In this document: piece by piece, positions 46,489-57,299 of the stretch | Layout of the letters: each line of letters opens with the position of its first letter | Numbering within the stretch: the stretch's first letter is position 1 | DNA from: Lithobates sylvaticus | Lineage: Eukaryota; Chordata; Amphibia; Anura; Ranidae | NCBI GenBank assembly: GCA_028564925.1 | Contig: CM053026.1 | Location: 605,509,616-605,573,615, forward strand | Length of the DNA stretch: 64,000 nucleotides | Direction of reading: 5' to 3' | Program-made: the position numbers and the translations under genes | Notes under the pieces: model-generated | Databases searched by the model: none | Seen by the model: the letters and a program-made list of their open reading frames with translations, nothing else | Told to the model about the DNA's origin: nothing

Positions 46489-46875
46489 TCTTCTGATCAG
46501 CATCTAAGAACGATCAATGTAACTTGATATGTTTATATGCATGTTTTATATTCAATGACTAAACCCTTATTTTTTCCTTTATTTTGTATGTTTTTTTATA
46601 TATTATTTTCTATAATAAAATAATCTTTATATAAATTATCTATTACGGAATATCCGTTTTTGTTCAGGTACCGCGATAGTCCGTCAGGTTGGCTAAACCC
46701 CCTCTTGTTCCTTTCTTTTTGTATATTCAGTAGGACGAGGTACCCCCCATAGCTTATTCTCCTAGTTCTATACCCTATAGAGGTACTCTTGATGAAAGCA
46801 AGAATTAGCCTTGCTGCAAAAAATTGCAATGATATGCACCTGTCAAACAGGTGCTGAAAAATTGGTCTTTGGGTG

Positions 46876-47470
46876 TGTCAGAAACCATGAAATTAGACCG
46901 ATACAGAAGTACAGTTAAATCACACTTGTTTAATAATAAAAGTAAAAAGAACAAATGTAGTCAAAACATAGCCAAAGTTCAGTAACCGGAAAGGATAGTC
47001 AGCCAAGCCAGAAGTCAGGGATCAACGTAGTGAAACAGCAAGCAGCATCTGGAGCCAGAAGGTATGTCAGCAAAGCAATTCTTTAAACAGAAACGCAGGA
47101 GGTCATCTCTGTGATGTTGACCCAGGTGAAGGCAGAGAACCTCTGGACTGGACGGCTTAAGTAGGCAGGACTGATGAGCAGGATATCATCAACAGCTGAG
47201 TAATTGTGGAGAGATAGGAGCTGGCAATTAGCCGACAGTCCTGACAGTATCCCTTCCTCAACGACCCCTCCCCCTCGGAGGACCACCAGGCTTGAGGGGA
47301 AAACGTCTATGGAAATCACGAAGGAGGACAGGGGCATGTACATCCGAGGATGAGACCCAAGAGCATTCCTCCGGACCGTACCCTTTCCAATGCAATAATG
47401 GACTATACTTCATACTCCTCATGGTTATCAACCTGTACAGGGTGAGGATGTGGTTCTGAGGTGGTAAAGT
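46876..47470 (-). mobile_element. Ty3/gypsy-type fossil: pol end and LTR, broken
   Basis: The LTR at 46876-47246 (minus strand, TGTCAGGACTG to TTTCTGACA, about 370 bp) directly follows minus-strand relics of the end of pol, a chromodomain-type stretch with HWKGYGPEECSWV and LLRDFHRRFP. This is the 3' end of a chromodomain-bearing gypsy element; the rest is missing. It is a fossil, strongly truncated. A solo LTR of the same family lies at 50303. Confidence 0.8.
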
Positions 47471-47490
47471 GGTTGTAGACCAAATAAGGA

Positions 47491-47950
47491 GACAGGCAGT
47501 AACACACACAAACACACTATATGCCGTTAAACTGGCAGTAACGCACACAAAACTATATGGCGTTAAACTGTCAGTAACACGCGCAAAACGATATGGCGTG
47601 AAACTGGCAGTAACGCACATAGAACTATATGGTGTTAAACTGGCAGTAATGCACACAGAACTAAATGGTGTTAAACTGGCAGTAACGCACACAAAAGTAA
47701 ATGGTGTTAAACTGGCAGTAATGCACACAGAAGTAAATGGCTATAAACTGGCAGTAATGTTCACAGAACTATGTAGCATTAAACTGGGGGTAACGCATGC
47801 AAAACTATATGGCGTTTAACTGGAAGTAACGCACACAGAACTATATGGCGTTAAACTGGCAATAACGCATGCAAAACTATATGGCGTTTATCTGGCAGTA
47901 ACGCACACAGAAGTAAATGGCGTTAAACTGGCAGTAATGCAATCAAATAG
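47491..47950. repeat. Minisatellite, 36 bp unit, about 12-13 copies
   Basis: The unit is 'ctggcagtaacgcacacaaa' followed by 'actatatggcgttaaa'. Copies differ by one to four bases. The 36 bp period keeps frames open on both strands; the repeated peptides are by-products. Confidence 0.93.
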
Positions 47951-48057
47951 ATGGTGTTCAACCGTCACTACACTGACGCTATCTGAACTGAACTGTCCCT
48001 ACTCTAGCTATACACTAATGTAAAGATTACTGACACGGTCTCACTACACTACACTAA

Positions 48058-48494
48058 TGCGGCATACACACGGTCGGAATTTCCGATGGAAACAGTCCGA
48101 TGGGAGCTTTTCATCGGATTTTCCGACCGTGTGTATGCCCAACGGTCTTTTTCTGTCGGAATTTCCAACAGACTTTGAATTGAGAACCTGTTCTAAATTT
48201 TTCCGAAGGAAAACCTTTCTATCGGATTTTCCGATCGTGTGTATGCAATTCCGACACGCAAAATTCCGATGCATGCTCGGAAACAATTCGACGCATGCTC
48301 GGAAGCATTAAACTTCCCTTTTTATAGTGCTGTCGAACATGTTTTATGCCGCTGTGTTATTGACCGTCGGAATTTGGTGTGATGTGTGTAGGCAACACAG
48401 CTTGAGCGGAATTATGGCGGAATTCCGTCGGAACTCCGTCGGAAAAACCGTCAGAGTTTTTTCCGACGAGAATTCCGATCGTGTGTACGCGGCA
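48058..48494. mobile_element. MITE, GTACACACG family (copy 6)
   Basis: Ends TGCGGCATACACACGGTCGG and CGATCGTGTGTACGCGGCA with exact TAA flanks (48055-48057, 48495-48497). The interior resembles copies 1, 4 and 7 ('gcatgctcggaaacaatt'). Confidence 0.9.
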
Positions 48495-49375
48495 TAATAC
48501 TATATGAGCTGTCCCTACTCTTCACTAATGTATTATGAATGACACGGTCTCACTACACTACAGATAAACTATCTGAGCTGTCCCTACTCTAGCTGCACAC
48601 TATGCAAAGCTGAATGATGGTCCTCCTCACTTCACTCACATCTCTAGAGTTTAGACTGACACTAAACTAATATTCTACACTGACAATTGAAGCAAAATAG
48701 CAAAGTATAGCACACTATCTAACTAATAGCACCGAACAGCGCCCTGATCTATCTCTCTCCATGCCAAAATCAAACTGAAAATGACTGCCATTGAAAGAAT
48801 ACTTTTATACTGTGGGGCAGGAATGAGCCATGATTGGATAAAGTCATAATAACAGTGTCCAGTCATGACTCTGACAGTGCTCTGTGCCCTGATTGGCTAA
48901 AGCTTTCACTGCTTCAGCCAATCAGGTCTTGCAATGCACTGTTCAGTGCCGCAATGCATTGTGATTGTTCCTGGATGCCGAACAAACGGTCGAACGAACA
49001 GCGAAAGTTTAGCCTGAACTTATGCTCAGGCCGAACCGTTCGCCCAACCCTACTGCTAATATCCAGCAACTTTGCACATCAATTGAAGAGGAATGGACCA
49101 ACATTCTACAGGCCACAATCAACAACCTGATCAACTTTATATGAAGGAGATATTCTGCACTGCATGAGGCAAATGGTGGTCACACCAGATACTGACTGGT
49201 TTTCGGATGCCCCCCAACCACACCAATACAGTAAAACTGCACACTTTACAGTGCCCTTTTATTGTGGTCAGCCTAAGTCACACCTGTGCAATTATCATGC
49301 TGTCTAATCAGCATCTTGATATGCCACACCTGTGAGGTGGATGGATTATCTCGGCAAAGGAGAAGTACTCACTTA

Positions 49376-49753
49376 GGGTCCTTTCACACGGGACGGATCC
49401 GTATTGAACTGCCCCGTAAAGATCCGCCGCTCAGCGGTGATCGCTCAGCTGATCCCCACCGAGGTGGCGGATGACAGGGCGGTCCCTGCACAGTGTGCAG
49501 GGACCGCCCTGTCAGATCTCCGCTCTCCCCTATGGGGGATCGGATGAACACGGACCGTCTGTCCGTGTTCATCCGATCCGCTCTGCAGACGGATGGAAAA
49601 ATAGGGTCAATAGCAGAGGTGGACGATATCGGGTGTCAGCGGATGTTCATCCGCTGACACCCGCTATCCCATAGGGGTACATGTATGTCCGTTTTTCATC
49701 CGAAAACGGATGGATGAAAAACGGACATGCGGTCCGCATGTGTGAAAGGGGCC
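49376..49753. mobile_element. MITE with GGGTCCTTTCACACG ends, inside Tc1-C
   Basis: Ends GGGTCCTTTCACACGG and the inverted GTGTGAAAGGGGCC are flanked by TA (49374-49375, 49754-49755), possibly TTA/TAA. The interior has several strong hairpins such as 'ggcggtccctgcacagtg' with its complement, and CGGATG/CATCCG repeats. Confidence 0.85.
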
Positions 49754-50302
49754 TAAAACAGATTTAGACAGATTTGTGAACAATATTTGAGAGAAATAGG
49801 CTTTTTGTGTACATAAAAAAGTTGTAGATCTTTGTGTTCAGCTCATGATAAATATGGGCAAACACAAAAGTGTTGCGTTTATAATTTTGCTCAGTGTATA
49901 TTGGATTTCAATGGTTTTAATATTGATATAGATTTTAAATGTTTTCTCACTCATTTTTAATTCATTTTTAATTAATGTATTTTTTATTTTTATTCTATAT
50001 TTATATTATTGCATCAAGTCTCAGAATCTTCTCTGGTTTTTGGTCTTAAAACATTTGTTCATATAACTTAGTATTTATTAATAAGTACATTTTGTATTTA
50101 TTATTTATATACTTTTATAGAACCCCCATTAGACATAATGTAGATACTGGTGTGAGACAAGACTGCTAGTAGAGGGAGATGGAATAGTATAGATTTATCA
50201 ATAATATTCCACTGGTGTAATATTGTTAGTAATACACGAGATGATGCTGGGTGGAATCTAAGTTAATGACAGCCAATTGGGAATTGAGCTAAGATATATA
50301 CG

Positions 50303-50718
50303 TGTCAGGGCTGGGCTCAGCCCTTCCTTCTCAAAGCTGTCCGCTCAGCTGTCGGCTAATTGCCAGCTCCTATCTCTCCACAGTGACTCACCTGTTAATG
50401 ATATCCTGCTCTTCAGTCCTGCCTACTTAAGCCATCCAGTCCAGATGATCTCTGCCTTAGCCTTGGTCACATCTCTAGAGACGCTTTCCTGTGTTCCTGT
50501 TAAAGACTTGCTTGGCTGACATTCCTCCAGGCTCCAGGTCCTGCTTGCTGATTACACTCATCTCTGGCTCCCTGACGTTTTGGCTTGTCTGACTATCTGT
50601 TCCAGTTCCTAAACTCTGGCTATGTTTTGACTACATTTACTCTGTTTACCTTTTTTTATTATTAAACAAGTGTGATTTAACTGTACTTTTGTCTCAGTCT
50701 AATTCATTGTTTCTGATA
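50303..50718 (+). mobile_element. Ty3/gypsy-type solo LTR fossil
   Basis: About 416 bp, TGTCAGGGCTGGG to TTTCTGATA. It shares long stretches with the LTR at 46876-47246 read on the other strand, such as 'gtcggctaattgccagctcc' and 'attaaacaagtgtgatttaa'. No internal sequence is attached, so it is a solo LTR. It lies in the plus arm of PLE-B and is absent from the minus arm. Confidence 0.85.
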
Positions 50719-51068
50719 ATAAGGAGGCGGAGGATGCACAATAGATGCATCCTGAAGATGTCAAAATGCTTTGGGTAGGGTTATACGGTATGATGTCATT
50801 TTTGCTGACATCACTTCAGGTATGTGGAACACATGCCAGATGTAGGAAGAGCTGGACACCATTTTGGATATAGGAAGTTGTACATTTTTAATGCTGGCAT
50901 GTATTTTATAAATATAAGTGCACACTTTTACTTTAATAAAAGTTACTACACTATAGTAAACTTTTTTTGTTTGTGGTATATGAATGAACAGAGGAGATAG
51001 GAACCAAGAGGGATCACCTGGAGAACCTGGGAGGTTGGAGGGTTGAAAGGCTGAGTAGAAGAAGAGTT

Positions 51069-52622
51069 ATTCAGATGTCTGTAAAGATCCACATATTGTT
51101 ATAATTATCTGGTGAGTGCATAGCAGTGGGGTATGCACAAGGAGCATGTGGTGTTGTTTTGGAGCAAGTAAAGTTATATTTCTTACACCAAATGCAAGCA
51201 TAATAAGATTCCATTTTGGGTGGAGGAGCACTGTACATGAGAACATTACTCACAGTGTAATATTATATGTGGACGTTTTGAACACTGTTTAAATATTTAC
51301 AGAGACTTTTTGAACATGTATTCACATGGATTTTATGTATTTAAGAGAACTGGTGAAGATATATTATGTAAATACATTTTTACTTATGAATTATTTAATT
51401 TATGGTTTATATATATTTATTTGAGGGTGTTTTCACATATTCACTTAGTTTTGATAGTATGATTTAAGGGATAGCGCAGCACTCGATTTATTTATTTATT
51501 TGTTAAATATATAAGTGAGGCATTTATAGGAGTGCAACAGTGTATGGTGCTAGCAGCTCCCTGGATAAAAATTACAGACATTTAAGCTGGAACAGCCAAG
51601 GCGCAGGGTATATATAGAACTACTAGTCTATTAGAGCTGGTGCCTGCTGTGAGAAATCTAGTGTCTGCTGAGAGAGGGCTGTTGTCTGATGTATGCTGTC
51701 TGCTGTCAGGGAGGGCTCTTTTCTGCAGTGAGAGGGTTGAAGAGCCTATAGGGTTTGGATTGGGCTAAGGTGCAAGCAAGGTTTGCTGTGTAAAGTACAT
51801 TGCTGTGATAATTGTAAGGTTGACACAAGGACATAGTACACCACAAGGAGTAACAATGCAGATCAAGGTCAAGGTCAGGTTTGTAACTAATCTACAATAT
51901 TGATGTAAATTATTGCACTGCTTTAAAATTCTGATTATCCCCTTATAGTTAGCAATGATCAAGTCTTTTATAAGTAGTAATTCAACCCAGGGCAAATTCA
52001 GTTCTATGTCTGAGCTCCTCCAAAAAATGTGTGAGTAAGTTGTTCATTCCTATGCCCACATTTTGCATGTAAAGGTATAAATAACAAGACTGCAGAGATT
52101 TAACAACTTGTTGCCAGTATAGAGAATGGTGGAGAATTGTAGGTGCAGGCAATAGAGGTAGATAGCTGGATTATAATTAGAAGAAGGGTAGGAAAATGGG
52201 TGGAAAGAAAATTTAGAGCTGAGTTGATATTAGTATCCCAATAAATATGCCTGGTTGGATGATATTGTTATAAGAATGAGTACATCCTTTAGTGTCCAAG
52301 GAAATGACTGCTCCAGTAAGGATGAGAGCAGGTGTTCAGGCAAGAATAAACAGATAGAGGTGATAGGATATTCATTATTAGAAAAAAAGACAGTGTAATC
52401 TGTCATCAGAACCTTGATCGCCGAACACTCTGCTGTTTACAAGATGCTTGGGCTCAACAGGTTGTCATAATTTACAGGAAAGAGAGCCTGTTGGTATTGC
52501 AAGAACTTTACATTTTAAAAATATTAACTTCACTGAAATGTGTTCCTTACTGCATAAAACATGACAAATGACTGTGTTTTAAGAATATGTGAAACAAGTT
52601 TGCCAGTATATTTCAATGGGAA
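51069..52622. other. No recognised feature
   Basis: AT-rich, low complexity in places (51480-51510 TTTA repeats; 51640-51730 'gtctgctg' repeats). No persuasive gene. Confidence 0.5.

Positions 52623-52662
<40 letters not shown>
52623..52662. repeat. (CA)n(TA)n microsatellite
   Basis: A CA run followed by a TA run. Confidence 0.93.
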
Positions 52663-52665
<3 letters not shown>

Positions 52666-52950
52666 AATTAAAAATTAAAAAATAAAAAAAAATTAAAATG
52701 ACCTTTAAACAATACAAATTGAAATGACATCCATGACATTTCAGTGTTACAAGAAATACAACAAAAGCTGTAAGGGAGCTAAATAGAATACTAAAAGTGT
52801 ATTGCTAGAGTAGATAACAACAAAACAAAAATAATCACCTTCAAATACATAGTAATGAGGTAAAGACAGAACATGTAGGCCCCAAAAAAGATGGGTCTGA
52901 TAGTTGGAACAGTTATTCTAAAAACAATAACAATTTCCCATTTATTTTTT

Positions 52951-52953
<3 letters not shown>

Positions 52954-53044
<91 letters not shown>
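52954..53044. repeat. 91-base poly-C run
   Basis: An uninterrupted C tract, very unusual in length. Apparent poly-Pro and poly-Gly frames across it are meaningless. Confidence 0.95.
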
Positions 53045-53047
<3 letters not shown>

Positions 53048-53228
53048 TATTAGACATTCTCATGCGGACCCTCACTGTTCTTGTACTGTGGTGTTTATCA
53101 CTTAATCACATTCTTAATTGTCTACTGTATTGTTATTTTAAAAAAAAACAACCAATAATAATAATAATGTACTAAGTATACCTATGTGACTGAAAGAAAA
53201 CTAGGTTCAAAACAGACCTATAATTACT

Positions 53229-53512
53229 TAATGTGAATAAATTGCCTGGACCAGATGGCTTAAGACCAACAAGTCCTCAGGGAGCTTAGCTCTATTATAA
53301 TCAAGCTGCTATTTCTATTTTTAGGACACCTTACTAATTGGAATAGTACCAACAGATTGGCATAGATCAAATGAGGTACCAGTATTCAAACAATGGTTGG
53401 GATGTATATCAGGAAACTCCAGTTAGCCTAACGTCAAAGGTATCTAAGTATTTGAGGTAATGATAAAGGACTATATTCAATAATTAGTATGTGATAAAGG
53501 TATTATAAGTAA
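53229..53512 (+). pseudogene. CR1-like LINE reverse transcriptase remnant
   Basis: Broken plus-strand frames give GPDGLRPT, then GIVPTDWHRSNEVPVFK and CISGNSS. These resemble the GPDG...VP.DW..A.V.PVFKKG....GNYRP stretch of CR1/L2-type LINE reverse transcriptase. Several frameshifts; no ends recognised. Confidence 0.6.
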
Positions 53513-54640
53513 GGATGAGCCGAACACCCCCCGGTTCGGTTCGCAGAAGAACATGCGAACAGGCAAAAAAATGCGTGCAAACACGCGAACACTGTTAGTT
53601 TTAAAAGCTTATATGCAAGTTATTGCCATAAAAAGTATATGGGGACCTGGATCCTGCCCCAGGGGACATGTATCAATGCAAAAAAAGTTTTAAAAACGGA
53701 GCAGTGATTTTAATAAAGCTTAGTGAAACAATAATAATGAAATATTCCTTTAAATATCGTGCCTGGGGAGTCTCCTTAGTCTGCCTGTAAAGTAGCACAT
53801 CTTTCCCATGTTCAGAACAGTACCACAGCAAAATGACATTTCTAAAGAAAAAAATGTAATTTAAAACTGCTCGCAGCTGAAATGTATTGTTGGAAACTGG
53901 CAATATAGATAAACATCATTGAAAAAACAGCGACAAAATTATTATTATTTTTTTTAAATGGCGTGGGGTCCCCCCCAAAATCCATACCAGGCCCTTTAAC
54001 AAGGAGGCCCCCAGATCCTGACCCTCCCATGTGAATGGGTATCGGGTACATTGTACCCCTACTCATTCACCAAAAAAAGTGTCAAAAAAGTAAAAATGAC
54101 AGGAGACAGTTTTTGACAACTCCCACAATGTAAATCCATATTCAATCACAGCGCAGACGGACTGAAAAAAAATAAAAAAATGAAAAAACTCTGCCTCCAT
54201 GGGAGGCGTCCCGCCGACTGCAGCCTCTTTGCGATGGCAGCTGTTATATGCCCCCTTCTGATGCCATGTGATGTGATTTTGGGGGATCCCAAAGCACCCT
54301 CTCCATGTTGAGGTCAAGTGGCCTGGTACAGTTCAGGAGTGAGGGCTCTCTCGTCCCCCCTTTTCCTGTGGCCTGCCAGGTTGCGTGCTCAGATAAGGAT
54401 CTGGTATGGATTTTGGGGGGACCCCCACAGCATTTTTTTTAACATTTTGGCATGGGGTTTTCCCTTAAAATCCATACCAAACCTGAAGGGCCCATTAATT
54501 TTTTTTTAAATTTTGGCCTGGTAATGGACTGGAGGGGAACTCACGCCATTTTTTTCATCAATTTTTATCTATATTGCCAGGATCCGACAATACATTAGAG
54601 CTGCAAGCAGTTTTAAATGAAATGAAAGGTGTTGCAGCCT
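53513..54640. mobile_element. hAT-like non-autonomous element (CGAAC type)
   Basis: The left end 'aaggatgagccgaac' and the interior ('atatgcaagttattg', 'aggggacatgtatc') match 1610-667 in reverse, and the left part of 40464-40825. The second half (from about 54330) repeats 'aaaatccatacca' in inverted arrangement. The right end is lost near the MITE at 54693. Confidence 0.55.
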
Positions 54641-54692
54641 CTGGGGCCTTTCAAAAAGGTGTGTATATGTAATGACAGATCGTTGACACTTA

Positions 54693-54986
54693 TGCCGCTT
54701 ACACGCGATCGGAAATTCCGCCAGCAAAAGTCTGATGAGAGTTTTTGGTCAGAAAATGCGACGTGTGTATGCTCCATCTGACTTTTGCTGGGGGAATTCC
54801 AGCAAAAGATTGAGAGCAGGTTCTCAATTTTTCGGACGGAAAAAGTTTTGATCGTCTGTACCAATTCCGACGCGCACAATTCCTATGCATGCTCGGAAAC
54901 AATTAGACGCATGCTCGGAAGCATTGAACTTCATTTTCTCGGCTCGTCGAAGTGTTGTATGTCACCGCGTTCTTGACGGTCGAAAG
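54693..54986. mobile_element. MITE, GTACACACG family (copy 7, truncated)
   Basis: Left end TGCCGCTTACACGCGATCGG after TTA, sharing 'gaccaattccgacgcgca'-type sequence with copy 1. The right terminal repeat is missing. The left breakpoint of the 3.3 kb tandem duplication lies inside it. Confidence 0.8.
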
Positions 54987-55217
54987 TGTGCATCATAATT
55001 GTGGCACAATTAAATGTTAATGGCACTCCAAATGCAGGAAGCAAACACACGTTTATGAAAAACTGCAATACGGCCCATTGAAATCAAGGTTAATTGGTTT
55101 GTCTCAACCCTCTCACCGTCACATCTGCAGAACAGCTTGTTCTTACTTGCAGGATCACCAGGTCCAAAGGAAAGAAAGCCAAAAAAAAAAGAAAACTATT
55201 GCAGCCTTCACATCTTA

Positions 55218-55638
55218 GGCTCCATGCACACTGAAGCTCAAAAAAGCTTTTTCTGGACGCCAGATTGCTGGCAGAAAACGGTTGAAAAAAGTGCTTTTAA
55301 CAGCGTTTTGTACTAGCTTTATTAGTATTTAGAGGACACTCCAAAAATCCCACACTGCATTCCAAACTCCCACAATGCATTGAAAAAATAGAACGCCGAA
55401 CGCTAATTAGCGTGCTTTCATGAGCGTTTATGAGCGTTTGGCTTTTTTGGGCGGTGAAAAACTTTGAACCCGAATTTCTGGCAGAAAAAAGCCCATAAAC
55501 TCCACTGCTCATTAAAGCTAAAAAACTTCCATGTGTGCATGGACACATAGGCTAACATAGAGTGGAGTTATTGGCCTTTAAAAAAAATGCCCAAACTCCA
55601 ATAAACTACAGTTTATGAGCTTCAGTGTGCATGAAGCC
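55218..55638. mobile_element. MITE with GGCTCCATGCACACTG ends
   Basis: GGCTCCATGCACACTGAAGC and the inverted GCTTCAGTGTGCATGAAGCC are flanked by TTA and TAA, a TWA-type target suggesting a PIF/Harbinger relation. The interior has GAGCGTTTATGAGCG-like motifs. Non-autonomous. Confidence 0.82.
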
Positions 55639-55682
55639 TAAGAGTTGGTAAACTGCAATATAATAAACAGTTGCTTCTGAGC

Positions 55683-56812
55683 TTAAAGGGGTTGAAAAGG
55701 TTTGGATTTTTTTTTTTTAAATAACAATATGTTATACTTACCTTCTCTGTGAAAGGGTTTTGCACAGAGTGGCCCGATCCTCCTCTTCTGGGGTCCCCCA
55801 GTGACACCCCTGGCTCCTCCCTGCATCTAGTGCCCCCTTAGAGACCCGCATTCCAAGGGGGCACCTGTGCAGGCATGCTCCTGAGTCCCATTGACACAGA
55901 CAGTAGTGTCACTGGATTTGATTGACAGCAGTGGGAGCCAATGGCTGCTGCTGCTATCAATCTATCCAATGTGGACCGAGACAATGGCTGAAACTGCTGG
56001 GCTCGTTCTCGTCACTGGAAAGATCGGGTTTAGGTAAGTAAAAGGGGGGCTCTTTGGGGGCGGCTGCACTACAAAAGGTTTTTCACCTTAAAGTGGATGT
56101 AAACCCACTGTCATCCTTTCTAAACTACTGCAATATTAGTTATCTAGAAGGATATATATGTCTCCTGCATGTATATTTATCTGTCAAATGTCTCCCCACT
56201 GTCTGCTATGAGACCCGAAAAACTGCAGATTTTGTGGGTGGGTCTGTTTTCCAGGGCTCAGTGGGTGGAGTCGTGATGTCAGTAGACTCCCTGCCCACCT
56301 CTACACTCCCCTTATCAACATGCATTTCCTCCTGTGTATTTCTTACACTGAACTTCTGCTATGATTACTAAGATCCAGTCAAAACCCAGAAAAGTCCCCA
56401 CATGACTTCAGCATGCCAAATCATGCTGATGTGTGGAACAGCCAATCCTTGCAGAGCAGCAGAAGAAAGGAGAGGGAGGGAATTCAAAAATAATGCATGT
56501 CTCTTAAGCTAGTGCATGAGATTACATATCTCATGCACTAGCCTAAGAGACATGCATTATTTTGTAGATCACAACAAGGGGGAGGATTTGACAAAGTTTT
56601 TCTCTGTCAAGATTTATCTCACTGAACAATAAAAGAGGATTGCTCAGAGCTGGATTAACTCTTTGTGGCAAGATGGGGCTCAAATGATAGGAAATCTTAT
56701 ACTCTACATTATGACATAAAAAAAAATAATAAAACATTTTTTGGGTTTACATCCACTTTAATGTATAGAATGCATTAAGGTGAAAAACCTTAAGGGTTTA
56801 CAACCCCTTTAA
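55683..56812. mobile_element. TTAA-type MITE (outer), with a second one inside
   Basis: TTAA plus AGGGGTTG on the left and CAACCCCT plus TTAA on the right (55683-55686, 56809-56812). Inside it, a second TTAA-type MITE sits at 56088-56761. Confidence 0.85.
56088..56761. mobile_element. TTAA-type MITE (inner)
   Basis: Between TTAA at 56088-56091 and 56758-56761, with 15 bp perfect inverted ends AGTGGATGTAAACCC and GGGTTTACATCCACT. Inside is a hairpin at 56488-56563 with arms containing 'aatgcatgtctctta' and its complement. TTAA target and ends suggest a piggyBac-related origin. Confidence 0.9.
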
Positions 56813-57299
56813 TAAAGCTTTAGAATTAAATAAATAAAATGAAATAAAATGAAAGTGCGCTTTCTTGTCATATAACTTGCCTGTATATTGTTGTATATTG
56901 TAATTAGTCTGTAGATTTTTCTCCAATAACAAATTTATACCATTAACAAATTTACAATCAGAAAAATCTTACAACGAGGTTTATCAGAGCCCGGGTCATC
57001 ACCATTGTAAATCCACATCTATAGTCACGCATGATTTATTAAAATGTAACACGCTGAAATGGTTTTTAGTTGAAACATCTAATTAACTGCAGGAGAATTT
57101 GAAAAAAAAACAGAGCTGCTTCTTGATATGACTAAATGACTGAAGTAGATGTTTTAATAAATCTGACCCAATCTCAATTCACAGCACTTAAACTCACTAC
57201 ACTTCACTTCACACTTTAGTAAATCAGGCCCAGTGCAACCTTAGTAAAATGTATTTAGTGAGTAACATTCTCTTATTTAAAATTAGCATGCAAAGATCA

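Larger units (their letters stand above)
40826..46796 (+). mobile_element. Penelope-like element A (RT plus GIY-YIG), with insert
   Basis: The coding part is at 40855-44188, split by the insert 41846-43299. A 2.6 kb 3' region follows with a CpG-rich promoter-like block and a hammerhead-like motif at 46452. The 5' end is truncated: the frame opens after a stop at 40852 with no start. The outer borders are estimated from where the hAT-like sequence stops and resumes ('acagcaag' near 40817 and 'aaagcaag' near 46797), so they may be off by tens of bases. Confidence 0.82.
40464..49052. mobile_element. hAT-like non-autonomous element holding several inserts
   Basis: The ends TAGGGATGGGC and GCCCAACCCTA are inverted repeats, flanked by CTGCCAAT (40456-40463) and CTGCTAAT (49053-49060), an 8 bp TSD with one difference. 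Its own sequence is about 40464-40825 and parts of 46797-49052 (CGAAC-rich ends, 'acaggtgctgaaaaattggt'). It carries PLE-A, a gypsy fossil, a minisatellite and a MITE. There is no hAT transposase. Confidence 0.75.
39609..49200 (+). pseudogene. Tc1-C transposase, degraded and split
   Basis: The N-terminal DNA-binding part is at 39609-39830 (MLQMSQVLRERAIGMQSEEM, LNVHFSTISRLQRCVREF). The second domain and catalytic part are at 39780-40460: LRPVTWTAAATIGLHNQRIS, LRNHLREAHMHVHRPHRGL, LEWANVHIQWCLALWRGVLF followed by TDKSRF (first Asp), GGGGVMLWAG, HDNARPHVARI (second Asp). Then comes SPVKHVWDAL, where the expected third acidic residue is Lys. The frame changes at least once near 39830 and has further breaks near 40200. 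The last part lies beyond the insert at 49061-49195 (EEEWTNILQATINNLI, EANGGHTRY). It cannot be active. Confidence 0.85.
39309..49896 (+). mobile_element. Tc1/mariner element, family C, with an 8.6 kb nested insert
   Basis: Begins CACTGAGCAAAATTATAAAC after TA (39307-39308) and ends with the inverted GTTTATAATTTTGCTCAGTG before TA (49897-49898). Subterminal 'cacttttgtgtttgctcc' appears reversed near 49855-49880. Without the hAT-like insert (40464-49052 plus 8 bp) and the MITE (49376-49753) the element is about 1.6 kb. Confidence 0.93.
37813..51068 (+). mobile_element. Penelope-like element B, plus-strand arm, interrupted
   Basis: Starts at the palindrome centre near 37815. Pieces of one PLE C-terminus occur at 37835-37985 (EVLVKRFEDKGYNRRILDLT), 39112-39308 (SQNETKLMYELN) and 49897-49950 (LDFNGFNIDIDFKCFLTHF). 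A 3' region to about 51068 mirrors the minus arm. The gaps are filled by an insert at 38013-39111, the Tc1-C element at 39309-49896 and a solo LTR at 50303-50718. The minus arm lacks all three, so they came later. Confidence 0.7.

Noticed and set aside
52791-53175. Poly-glycine or poly-proline protein
   Set aside because: Pure translation of the poly-C run.
55297-55548. 83-codon minus frame duplicated exactly at 58577-58828
   Set aside because: The identity comes from the tandem duplication and the frame lies in a MITE.
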